Origin: Lobulomyces angularis
Lineage: Eukaryota > Chytridiomycota > Chytridiomycetes > Lobulomycetales > Lobulomycetaceae
Reading direction: 5' to 3'
DNA: 64,000 nt
Assembly: GCA_027604685.1 (NCBI GenBank)
Contig: JADHYX010000020.1
Span: 43,444 to 107,443, forward strand
Every line of letters starts with the position of its first letter. Position 1 is the first letter of the stretch. The translations under genes and the position numbers were made by a program. A model generated the notes under the pieces. It searched no databases, was not told the DNA's origin, and saw only the letters and a list, made by a program, of their open reading frames with translations. This document shows, one piece after another, positions 45,581 through 56,617 of the stretch.

Positions 45581-48500
45581 TTAATTTTGTCCATTCCAGT
45601 ATTGACCCTGTTGACCAGTACCTCTAAGATTCTGCCCGTACCCTTGAAGATTATTTTGATAACCTTGAGGATATTGCTGTTGGTTATAATAACCCTGTCC
45701 AGGTGCTGACTGAACTGATGAATTAGGACCAACACCAACTCCACCTCCCATTTGAGGTTGTTGTTGAATTCCTTGACTTTGAAATTTATTATGACCATCA
45801 TAGGATTGTCGTTGCTGACTGCGGTTCTAATAAAATAAACACTAAGTCACATTCTCAATAATATAAACTCACTTGATTCTTGAAATCAGCAGCTTGTTGA
45901 GGGCTAGCAGGGCTTTTGTTCTGACCAAATCCTTGGAACCCCGGTGCCGGTATACCTCCATAACCAGAATTAACTAAAATATTAAAAAAATCTGATTTCA
46001 AAAAAACCTTTTCCATAATCATTTCCACTGGATCCTGTTAAGCCTCCTGTACTTAAATCATCTGAATATTGATAAACTTGAGGTTGAACTTGAGATCCAT
46101 AGTATCCAGAAGGTAGACTTCCACTGACTCCAGCTACTGCTGGCTTCACTCCAGAAGAAGATTGAGAACTGGCTTGTTGAGTAGGCTGTGCACTGTATGG
46201 TTGTTGCTGTTGTTGCAATCCATACATCGACTTATTTCCAAACTGCTGGTACATAGATGGTTGACCATAAGGTGATGGGAACTGATTCTGCATATAGTAA
46301 TAAGGGTTACCATAGTATGGATTCATCATAGGTTGATACTGGGATTGTTGCTGTTGCTGTTGCACAGCACTAACTTGTGACTGGGTAACCGGATTCAACG
46401 TTCCACCAACCTGTTGTTGCGTGGTACTAGGTAAACCACCAGTTTGAGTGGTTTCTTGACCTGGGTATTTGCCAGGAGCAGCAATATTAGGACCTTGAGC
46501 ATATGCACTAGGATCATAATAACCCTAAAAAATAAGTAAATAAAACAGGGCTTTAAAGTAATACCATTAGACCAGCTCTTTGAGCATCAGAACCATAAAT
46601 ATTTGCATATTCGTTAGGTAACCCTGAACCTTGCTGTTGAAAACCAAATCCAGAAGCATTTGCCATTTGTTGCAAAGCAACAGGATTTCCAATCATATTT
46701 GGATTTGGAGCCATGTTGGCTGGTTGTGATAGTCTATTGACAGGATTCACTGATCCACTTACTGAAGAAGCGGCAGTAGAATTAGAATACTGGGTTTGTT
46801 CATTAGCATTTTGAAATTTTCTATAAAAAAAAATTTGTTAGAATCATTGCTTATTTGGTTACGATGCAGAAATAGCAGTTTGATTTAAACTAGTGGTATG
46901 TTGTGGTTGCTGTTGTTGCTTCAGAAGAGTTGAATCATCCTCTTGGGCACTAGTACTCCCAACACTCAAACTTCCGAATCTAACACCAATACTTGACATG
47001 CCAGACCCTTGAGGCATAACTACCGGCTGATCCTGATTCAACTTACGTTGCTGATTTTGGGGCCTATGTTGCTGCTGTTGATGTTTTAACACTGATTCCT
47101 CGGTTTCATTTGATGATAATGATGGTGGAGGTAATGGGGATTGAGATTTATTATAAGTTTGCAGTATGGGTGAACCTAAAACCCCAACTGGAGATTTTAA
47201 CGGACTTACAGATCTTGGACTAGGGGATCTTTGCGACAAAACAGGTGATTTTTGGGCTGGTGGAGTAGCAGGTCTTTGAATAGGTTGTACATGTTTCACA
47301 GGACTAATCGGCCGGGAGGGTACCATTTTTGGGGAAGGTGAGTGTCTCTCTGGTGATGGTGAACGTGCAGGTGGAACAGGTACAGGATCTGGACTAAAAA
47401 TTGATAAGGATAATTAAAACAATTTATAATAGACTGCTCACCCTTTAACTTTTTGAGCCCATGATGTTACCTTTGTCTTCTCAAATTGCGTAACTGTGGA
47501 AACTAAACGTTTAATGAAAATAAATTGAGTCGTACCTTTGTAGCCTTTTGAGTTATTTCCAGTAGTATTTTTATTGTATATATTATTTTTTTTCTTAGCA
47601 GCATTAGTATTATCCCGTTCATGGTTTTGATTCCTGTTGTGATGATGCGAAAAATTATCGGATGTATCAATGTTGGAGGCTCGATAATTGCTATTAGAAG
47701 TTGTTGTAGTTGTCGCCCAACTTGATGCAACATCAACTTGTATAATTTCTTCCACATTCAAATTATCATTGTGATTATAATTTTGATCACCAATTTGAAC
47801 TACTGACGACGTAGAGTCAGCAACACCCCAGTCCTTACTATTATTATCTTCCGATGGAAAGTCTGTAGTTTCTTGACGAGACTGAAGATATGAACCACCT
47901 ATGAAAAAAATATAAAAAAACCATAATAAATGAACTAATACCATCGGTAGAACCACCTCGCCCCCTGTAACCACCTCTACCGCCTTTTCCACCGCGACCG
48001 CCTCGTGTAGATCCTCTGCCACCTCCACGTCCTCCTCTCTCACTAAATCCTCCACGACCTCTTCCTCCTCGGTTAGAAAATCCTCCACGCTAATATTTAA
48101 AATGTTAGAGGTGTTATTGCAAATTAAACAATTTAAAAAATTGAATTAAATATCCTCAAGCAAATTGCCATTAAAAGTAATCACAAATTTTTGCAATTTA
48201 AAAAACATAATTTTTAATAGGTAAAATAAAATAAATATCACTTCAAAAAATTAATCTTTTTGGTGAAGCTGAAAAATTTTTGTCTAAATTTTCGTCTAAT
48301 TGAAAAATGATTAATTAACTTACATTATTAAATGTTTCATTAGTATGATTATCGTTGTGAAAATGATCTTTAGAGGAGGCTGCTGCAGCAGGAGTGGAGG
48401 TATGAACATCACTTGTTACATTTTTTTTTTTATTTTTTGATTTTTTGTTCACTTCCCCTGAAGAAAAAAAATAATAAATTAATTCTGCAATTATCTAAAA

Positions 48501-48688
48501 AAATACGCTAACTAACCCCATTGAGTTGCATGGCCTTCTGTAATTCTAGACAAAGCTAAATCAAAATCACCATAAACCTCCTCTAAAACAGTGTATATAT
48601 CATCTTTTGTCCAATCTGGAAATAAACCTAATAGGTCGCGACATTCATTTTGGTATTTACTTTCCCTAGGGTCTGTTGTATCTGGCAT
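45581..48688 (-). CDS. DEF1: Def1-like protein: CUE domain, RGG tract, Q-rich tail
   Basis: ATG at 48686-48688, stop at 45581-45583, spliced. The N-terminus is a CUE domain (ECRDLLGLFPDWTKDDIYTVLEEVYGD) followed by ALSRITEGHATQWGEVNKK; the EGHxxQWG sequence is characteristic of fungal Def1. Next are a Lys-rich patch, then a Gly/Arg-rich tract (RGGRGRGGFSERGGRGGGR, about 47940-48090). The remaining about 600 residues are disordered, Ser/Pro then Gln/Tyr/Gly-rich, ending GQQGQYWNGQN. Yeast Def1 recruits Elongin ubiquitin ligase to stalled RNA polymerase II, and its Q-rich tail is removed by the proteasome. The CUE fold binds a ubiquitin-like domain. Confidence 0.83.
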
Positions 48689-49540
48689 TATTCAAATTAA
48701 ATATTCTAAAAATTAAATTATATTTCAATTAATGTGTTGGGTAAATTAAAGCAATTAGATCTATAAATTTAATTCATTTATCTTTAATGAAGTCATAACC
48801 TAACCTGATCAAAAAAACTTGAATTTTTATAAAAAAAAATGTAGTACAAGGACGGAACCTTAAGAAAAGGAAAACAAAATGAGTTAACTAGAATGATTTC
48901 AACTCATTGGAGAAGATTTAACGCTATTTATGGAGTCAATAGACGATGAATATCATCCGCGAAGAATGCGTTTATAGTGGTAAAATAAATATAAGTTACC
49001 ACTTTACACATCCTCGTAAAAGTACCGTGTAAGTTAAGGTTTTTTAACAAGTTGATATTCAGAAGGTTTTACAGAAAGCCATGTATTATTAAGACCCTTA
49101 TTTCTTAAACAAGTTTATCATTGATGAAACAGGGGCTAAATTTTCTTTACAGAAGTAAAAGGAAAGTAATCCACATATAAAGAAAATAGTATATAGTTGG
49201 AAAGAAACATTTTTACCAAGTGTTCTGACAGCGAAACGTTTAAATTTCGAAATTAAAATAAATTAAAATCAACGAAGACTTTCGATAATTGAGCACTAGC
49301 ACTGAAAGATTTTGGTAAGTTGCTAGATTGCTGTGATTTTTTTGAAATTGCCGATCATAAATTTGATGTATTGATTTAAAAAAAAAAATTGTTTTTGGAA
49401 ATTTTCTGTGCCCTTATTACAAAAATCCATTGTTTTGCTAAAAAAAAAAAATTATAATTTTATTTTTTAGAAAATTTTTATTATAACTTCATAACTTTTG
49501 GTTTGCAAATAGACTTTTTTGTGGTCTATTTTCCTTTAGT
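48689..49540. other. Divergent spacer with a possible transposase relic
   Basis: Between about 48860 and 49330 the DNA is mixed rather than homopolymeric. A plus-strand frame near 49108-49250 reads NKFIIDETGAKFSLQK, then a stop, then HIKKIVYSWKETFLPS. The IDETG part resembles the second catalytic Asp region of Tc1/mariner-IS630 transposases. Frames are broken by stops, and no inverted repeats were found. Ends of the region are the promoters of Def1-like and the next gene. Confidence 0.25.
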
Positions 49541-52103
49541 ATGGGTAATGTTTTTACTAAAAATAAGAAAAAGAAGAAGGTTAACCAAAAAACTTCTGAC
49601 ATTCCTCAAAACAAATTACAAGTGGAAAACAAATATACTTTCAATGACGTTATAGCTACTAGACCAGTAAGCAACTTGTATACATATGCACCTAAAAGAT
49701 TTTCTTCTGCACAAACTAACCTTGTTAGCATTTCTAATGATACACACAGAAAGGAACTCAGTAAACATGAGAAACATCCTCTTAATATCGATACTAGAGT
49801 TAATGTTATCGCACAATATCAGCTTCAAAATAATGATTTAGTTGAATCTCCCTCCACTTGCGGAAGTGAAAATTTTCCTTTCCACGCTGACTTTACGGCT
49901 TGCAATAACTTACCACCTCCACTTTCTATCTGGAACGGTGATCAGTTGGATTTAAATATATCTACAGATGGAGCAAGGTATCAAATTAATCAAGTTAAAG
50001 CTTTCTCCTTACCTGTTTCTTCCCTGGACGTTTATCAGCGCTTTGATGTCGTAAGTAACATCTAAAATTGTTTTTATAATTAATCATAGCAATATTGATG
50101 TTTAGAAAAATACTGGTCACATTAATTCCGATGACAACAGAAAAAGCTTGCAAATGAATGCTGTTATGGAGTACAATAGTAACTCATATTTCCCTATTAA
50201 TAATCAATTACAAAATTCTATGGACTCCACAATTTCAAAGAATTGTCTTGAAAAAAAAGAGGATAAAAGTAGTGTAGCTATTAGAAACAATTTAAATCGT
50301 TCGCACTCATTTAAAAAAGCGGAGTTGCTGAAATTTTTAAAAAAGAATCACAATAGTAATTCAATTAACTATGAGGAAGAAATTAATAAAAGGATGTCCA
50401 GTTCACAATGTTTCTATGAAAGTATTTCTGAAAAAGAAATGCCAAAGGTGCAGAATGAGAGCGTCGAGAAAAAAAATGATACAATTACAAAAACTGAAAT
50501 TAAAAAATCTGTTCCCGTTCAGTCTAAACAGTATTCTGTTCCGCAATCTCATATAAGACCGCAAGTTCAATGCAATCCGGATTATAGATTATCTCATCCT
50601 TTACCACAATCTAGACCTAATCCATCTAGCGCAAATTACAGTCACCGATTTTCTCAACCTGCAATTTCTTTGCAGGCAGTAAAAACCGCGTTAGCCTTAA
50701 ATAACATGCATCACAGATTGAGTCATTCAACACCTGGAAGATCTAGACCGGTAAATCCACATCATGACAGTTTAAAAAACAATAGATTGTCTCACACTCA
50801 CTTTCAAAATTTACAGCAACTTGAACCCAATTCTTTTTATAATCCTAAAAAATCGATGGAGCTGGATCTGCGACAAATATATTTTGAAGAAGATGATAAA
50901 GAGAAATCTGTAAAAAAATTAAGAGTAACTAATGCAGTGGATAAGGAACTTGAAGAAGAAGAAGATGATGATGATGCTAAGGGAAGGAACTTTTCTACGG
51001 TTGTGGTCGATGACCTGAAAACTCATTTACAGCCGAACCAAAACTTTAGTGAAAGTGAAGCTAAAGATTGTTACTCGAAGAAAAAAACTCTAGAAGAAAA
51101 AAATTTAGTTGGTGATATCGTAATTCAAAGCATTGATTCTGCTGACAAAGTAGAGGATCAGTCTAATATCACTTTAATTGAAGAAAGCCTTAAAGATCAA
51201 ATTGTTAATAATGAAATAGAAAAACAAGCTTCAAGGGATGTAGCAGTTTATGATGCTTTAATTAATGATGTATCCCCAGATAGAACCTCTAATACTTTTT
51301 TGCAAAATTTTTTAGACGAAAAAGGAAACAGTAGAAATAAATCTAAGTTTAAAGTCAAATATGAAGACCGATGGTCTGTACTGTATGGAAATGAAAAAGT
51401 GAAAGTTCAGAAGTCCTTTGAAAATTTGGAAAAAAACAAGGATTTAAATTTAAATAATAATGAGAGTATCTTTATTGGCCCTAGAGGTAGCAGTCTAGTT
51501 GAAATGCAAAAGAAATTGGACAGAAACTATAATTTCTCAACTGAAAATAACATAATTATATCTCAAAGATTCAACAGTTTGCTTAACCCGGATGCCAGAT
51601 ACAGTAGTTTAATGAATCCAGAACCATGTATTCTCAATAGTGTCCAAGAAGTGGATGACGATATTAAATCTAATTCGACAACAGAATCTCTGGAAAAATA
51701 TAAGCATTTTCTTTCTTTAAAAAAAACCAGAACTAAATACAGCAATTATTCTCTTAATAGGTGAATTTTACTGAAAGCCATTTTTTTTTTTGTAACATTT
51801 TGTTTTTTTACTTAAATTAGCAATGGAGAAACTGAAACATCATCCCAACTAATATTAAAAATCTATGGCGGAAATAGGGATGAAACCTTAAAACGAATAC
51901 AGACCTTAAAAAGCAATACTTTAAACAGTAACACAGAATTGGAAACGGATTTAAATGCAACTAGATTGGAATTTTTGGAAAAAGAAAAGAAAACAAGTAA
52001 TATTTTAAATTTTGAAACATTTAAGAAAGAATTGGAAATATTTAACATGGAATATAATAAACACAATAATAATATTAAAAAAAAAAAAAAAAAATGGTTT
52101 TAA
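49541..52103 (+). CDS. N-myristoylated polybasic disordered protein, unknown
   Basis: Three exons (49541-50050, 50106-51760, 51821-52103) give 815 aa. The start MGNVFTKNKKKKKVNQ has Gly2 and Thr6, which fit N-myristoyltransferase, followed by a lysine cluster like that of MARCKS or Src, so inner-leaflet attachment is predicted. The rest is largely disordered. Residues encoded at 50580-50800 repeat an R-[LF]-S-[HQ] element four times (YRLSHPL, HRFSQPA, HRLSHST, NRLSHTH), resembling basophilic kinase or 14-3-3 sites. An acidic tract EEEEDDDDA follows near 50960, then KVKYEDRWSVLYGNE. The C-terminus has coiled-coil character. No family recognised. The stop lies in a poly(A) tract 9 bp before a sequencing gap, so the extreme end is less secure. 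Confidence 0.72.
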
Positions 52104-52112
52104 AATTAAATC

Positions 52113-52122
52113 NNNNNNNNNN
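52113..52122. other. Assembly gap (10 N)
   Basis: Exactly ten N bases, a conventional scaffold gap of unknown true size. Order and orientation of the two sides depend on scaffolding. Confidence 0.98.
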
Positions 52123-52386
52123 TTACTCAATAAATTTTTATGACTTTATAATTTTATTATTTTTTTTTTTTTTGGTATTAATATAATATTTTATTTTTTT
52201 GCCTAATTTTCGCTTTAATTTTTTTTTTTTATTTTATCATGCAAAAACAAATTTTTTTAATTGAAATTTTAATTTACATCAAAAAATCTTAAATTTTTCT
52301 AAATAAAAAAAAGTATATATATATTTAATCTATCTATTTTATGTTACTTTAATCAATATTTTTTATTTTTTATTTTTACCGAAAAT

Positions 52387-53754
52387 TTATTTGAGATGAT
52401 GCTCTGGATTATTTAAATATGGGTTACTCGTATTGTAATCTTCCTTTGTATTATATCTATAATTTATAAAAGACTTCGCATTATAAGCAGTGTTATAATC
52501 TAAAACTTCATCAGGTTTACCCACCTAATTAAAATCAAAAATATTACGAATAAAAAAAAAACGTAAAAATCTAAAAGTAACAAACCTCATAAACTTTAGT
52601 TTCTGGTATTTCACCAATGATTTGTTTATTTGAATAGCCTTGTTTTTTAAATAAAGAATTTTTTCTTTTCACGCTATTTTTTACTGAGGTATTTCTTCTT
52701 TTTAAAGTAAAATTTTTTAAGATTGGTTTCCCTTCCTTTTTAAAGCACGTACAAATAGGTATGAGCAGTAAAAGTAATACCATTCCTAAACCCCCAACAA
52801 TAATACCAAATTTACCTTCAAAAAAATTGTATAAATAAAAAAAAAAAAGGGTATTTCTGAATACCAGTAAAAGAAAGGCTATTCCACCCATCTTCTGATT
52901 TCTTGAATTCAGGTACATATAACTTGAATTGAAATGCAACAAAAATGTTATCCATATATGCTGTGCTGGAAGTTTGTCCAATTTCAGTACCGGCAAAAAA
53001 ATTCATAGTGATTCTTAAAAATTTGGTACCTTTTGGACATTTTCCACCATGTTTTTGACGAAAGTGGTAATGAGTTCCGGGTATTGTTGTTATTGGCGGT
53101 GCAATTAAAGTACTCGATGTATTTGGAAATGAAAAATCCTAGAAACAATAGAAATGTTACCAGAAAATTAAAATTCTTTTTTGTTATTTTTTTTTTTTTC
53201 TCTTACCTGTGCATTCTCAATTTGCAAACCATCCGAATTTAGAAAATTAAATTCTATTGTTGAATAATCCATACCAGCAACCCAAAAAAAATCTGTGCTA
53301 ATATTATATATAACGTTGTTGTCAAAATTCAGTGGGTTCCAAGCATCTTCTGGTAATTGAAAAACTTGGCTGGCACTGGTTATTAAAACTGATGTTGTAT
53401 TCGTCGTAGTTGGTTCTCCGCTTCCTGCCCATGCCATCAATCCAAAACTAAAATTATTATCATTTTTTTTTTTAAAATACTGTTGCTTTAAGTTTAAATT
53501 TGTAACCTTGGATCTGGCGGACTTGTTATAGGAGCAGTAAACATCTCTGGATCTTCACTCCAAGCATTAGTATATAGCCAACCTACATCTTGCGTTTTTT
53601 TATTTTTTAATATAAATTGTAGTCTTTTAATTTTACTTGATTGCCAAGAAAAAGTTGAATTTTCGGCATCACCATTTGTTACTAAATTAGGAGACCAGAC
53701 GTTAATCGATGCAATTAAGTTCAGCAATATTGCTGTCACAATTGCTTCTCTCAT
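52387..53754 (-). CDS. Type I membrane protein with lectin/CBM-like ectodomain
   Basis: ATG at 53752-53754, stop at 52387-52389, with several exons. It begins with a signal peptide (MREAIVTAILLNLIASINV) followed directly by WSPNLVTNGDAENSTFSWQ. The NGDAE..W opening and a late AYMDNIFVAFQF strand are the first and last strands typical of galactose-binding-like jelly rolls (CBM4/16-type, NGxFExG..W and DNVxV). N-glycosylation sequons are frequent. One transmembrane helix (KFGIIVGGLGMVLLLLLIP) precedes a Cys-x-Cys-x-x-Lys juxtamembrane motif and a basic, Tyr/Asn-rich cytosolic tail of about 100 residues. A cell-surface carbohydrate-binding role is inferred; specific ligand unknown. Confidence 0.65.
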
Positions 53755-54345
53755 AAACAGAGTTTTTTTTTTTTTTTTTTTAATTTTTGGGGAGGAAGCT
53801 TGGAATAAAAAAGCTTTGAGGTGTTTTACAAAGAAGAGCAAAGAAGTACTATATATATAAAATAGAATTTTTTAATTTTACTGTGTTAAGTAAGGACATT
53901 GATATTATTTTAATTAAAACTAACAATAAATATCTTAAAATTAAAACTTAAGATTCCAGTAGAACTGAAATTCTGCTTAATTACGATCTTGAACACTGAT
54001 AGGTTTTGGTGTCAAATGTTTAAAAACCAAAGATCTTCAGCAATTGCTGAAAAGGAACTTTATTGAAGCATGCAAACCACAGAAAGGAAAAGATCAATAT
54101 TTAACTAAAAGTTGTCTGAACCAAGTTAAATCCATTTATGCAAAATTTTAAGCATTCATTATTTGTTTCAAACCTTTTTGTTACTTGAGTATTTCTTTTT
54201 TTAATTCCTATTGTCTCAGATTGCTTATTTCATATTGTTCCATATTTTCTTATTTCTTGTTTACTTTTTTATTTTCTATATACCATTAACCTGCTTCTTT
54301 TCTAAGCAAATCTAATAATAAACTACCAGATTTATATCAAAATCC
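53755..54345. other. Intergenic spacer with short mixed-composition patch
   Basis: Promoter of the lectin-like gene and 3' side of the G-patch gene. From about 53930 to 54200 the sequence is not homopolymeric and has open stretches of 35-45 codons, but no recognisable product. Confidence 0.45.
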
Positions 54346-55606
54346 TTAATTTCTTTTCGATTTTTTACTAGATTTTTTACTAGATTTTTTTTTTGTACTA
54401 ACATCTTCACCAACTTCAATATCAGTCTCTTCCATTTTACGTTTTTTGCTGCTTTTTTTTTTTAATACTTCAATAATAGGAGTATCATCACTATCTGATT
54501 CCTTTTTTGATTTTTCCTTCTTTTTTTGCGATTTTTTTACTTTTTCTAATTCCTCTATTTGCAATTCTTTTTCTCTTTTTTTTTGTTTCTTTAACTTTTT
54601 TAATTTTTTTTTTTCCTCTTTGGATTCCTTAAAAATTTTTTTTGGTTCTTCCTCACTTTTATTGAAAGCGACAGTTGAATTGTTTGCAAATGGTGGTTCA
54701 ATTTTTTCGACTAAAACTTGCTTTTCAGAGTATCCTAACCCCAGTCCTCTGCATAAATTGTTCTCCTCCACTTCATCTTCCGTACCACTGCTCTCTAGAG
54801 GAGGGGTTATATATTTCTTACTCATCATACTTTTAAAATAATCTTGCATATTAATACTTTTCACGATGTTATTTCCATCCTGCTTTTCTAAGCTTTTTTT
54901 TTCTAAAACTTCCACAATCAGTTCTTCTTTATTTGTTTCCTTCACATCACACTGTTTTTCAACAAAGGTAGGTCTTTCCCCTAAAATCATACTTAAAGCT
55001 TTTGAATCGAAATTTGAAACAGATTTATTTCTAAGCCACTTTTTTCTATGACTAGAAAAAAATTCTTTTTAAAATGCTACTTCACAAAAAAAATATTTAT
55101 ATACCTGAGACGACCGTTTGAAACTAATTTTTCAACTTTTTCTTCAACAGCGACACCACATTTTTCGAAAACTGTAACATTTTCAATATCTTCTGTTTTA
55201 TTGGTTTCTAAGTTATCGTTCAAATTTTTCAATAAAGCGTCAAATGCGGATGTATTGTCTAACCAGTTGTCAATTGTCCTTTTATCCGCACCAACTCCTA
55301 ATAAAAAAATTATAAACACACAGAAATAATATTAATACAATTACCTAAAGTATCTTTCTTGTAACTAACTTTAACATGTTCACTAATTCCATCACTTTTT
55401 GCTCCTAATCCTTTTCCTTGCTCCCATCCCATCTTAGAAAGTAACTTAAATCCAAATTTGGACTTATCATCTAAATAGAAAAACGAAAATAAAATGAATG
55501 AGCCAAATTTAATGATTGATAAAACTTTTTATTTGTCACCAGCCCAAGTTTTATTATTAGGATCAAGTCCAATTTTTTGTCTATTTTTTGTTCCCGCTAA
55601 ACCCAT
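54346..55606 (-). CDS. PXR1: G-patch protein PINX1/Pxr1 (telomerase inhibitor, rRNA/snoRNA maturation)
   Basis: ATG at 55604-55606, stop at 54346-54348. It begins MGLAGTKNRQKIGLDPNNKTW, the invariant start of the family, then a G-patch: FGFKLLSKMGWEQGKGLGAK with SDGISEHVKVSYKKDTLG. VGADKRTIDNWLDN, GRLRHRKKWLRNK and MQDYFKSMM follow as in PINX1/Pxr1. A second G-patch-like glycine cluster (CRGLGLGY) lies mid-protein. The C-terminal third is the expected Lys/Glu-rich KKE/D tail. The protein acts in the nucleolus, stimulating the Prp43 helicase through its G-patch and restraining telomerase. Confidence 0.93.
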
Positions 55607-55794
55607 ATAATAAAATCTGTTTTTTTTTTAGAAGAAAAGACTGTGAAATATTTGAAATATGAAGAAAATGTTGCAAAATGAATAAAAAATTAATTTAAAA
55701 AAAAAAATTGGAAGGTATATGTTTGAAATATTTAATTTATTTTTTTAAAATATTTTTTTTATTTTTTTTTTTTATAAGCCAAATAAAAAAAAAA

Positions 55795-56214
55795 ATGGTA
55801 AATTTTAGTCTTTAGTAAACACAAAAAACATTTGCTACCATCTAAAAAAATTTTTTCTATCTAAAACACAGTTAAAAAGTTTCAATCAAGTTTCCAAAGA
55901 ATGTGCGAAAGAGTTGAATGAATATACAAATTGTGTCGATGCCAACAAATCAGACTGGCAGGTGAAATGCACTCAACAAAAACTTAACTTAAGTAAATGC
56001 TCTGAAAGATCGTATTATTATTATATATTATTTTTATTATTTAATAAATACCGAAACCTACTAATGATAAAGTGTTCCAAATTTACAACAACTGAATGAG
56101 AAGTGTAGCGCGTTAATCACCAACTTTAATAATTGCGTAAATTCTAACCCACAGGATCCTCAGTTGCATTGTGAAACTGCGCTAAAAAAACTTTATGACT
56201 GCATGGGAAATTAA
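55795..56214 (+). CDS. CHCHD5: CHCHD5/Mix14-like twin CX9C protein; first coding exon is only ATG
   Basis: The conserved body lacks an in-frame ATG. Splicing ATG (55795-55797) across GTAAAT...ACACAG to 55872-56011, then to 56073-56214, gives a clean 94-aa protein. Four CX9C motifs are intact: CAKELNEYTNC, CTQQKLNLSKC, CSALITNFNNC and CETALKKLYDC. Together they form two CHCH hairpins, the arrangement of CHCHD5 rather than of single-hairpin proteins, and the spacing matches. Such proteins are oxidised by Mia40/CHCHD4 in the mitochondrial intermembrane space. An intron between the two hairpins carries a CTAAT branch-like site. The ATG-only exon is inferred, not proven. Confidence 0.85.
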
Positions 56215-56617
56215 TTTTTTTTTTTATATATTTTCTTTTTTTTTTTTTAGCAACACATTTTCTTTTTTTTTTTTTAAATTTTCTATATAATTTAGTTGAA
56301 TTCTTGTGATAATAATATATCCTCTTTTGGTAGTTGCTAAAATTAGTTTTTTTTTTTTAATGCAACTAAAATTGAAGAATTCACTTTTTAAAAACAAAAT
56401 CCATCTAACCAAAAACAGTCTCAGTAAAATTCAAAACATCATTTTTTTTCCAACAATTATAAAACGGTAAAAAATCTTCGTTACGTAAGTTGATGCTTTA
56501 TTGAATCTAATGGACTGAGCATTCATATCATTTTAATCCAAGATTTATTCAAATTAAAAACTTGAAAACCCTAAATTTTATTTATAAAAAAAAAAAAAAT
56601 TATTTAATTAAGTCATA
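56215..56617. other. Tandem spacer
   Basis: 3' UTR of the CHCHD5-like gene and promoter of FAM50, with T and A runs and nothing recognised. Confidence 0.55.

Noticed and set aside
54446..55329. Plus-strand frames opposite the PINX1-like gene
   Set aside because: Phe/Ser-rich mirror images of the Lys/Glu-rich tail.
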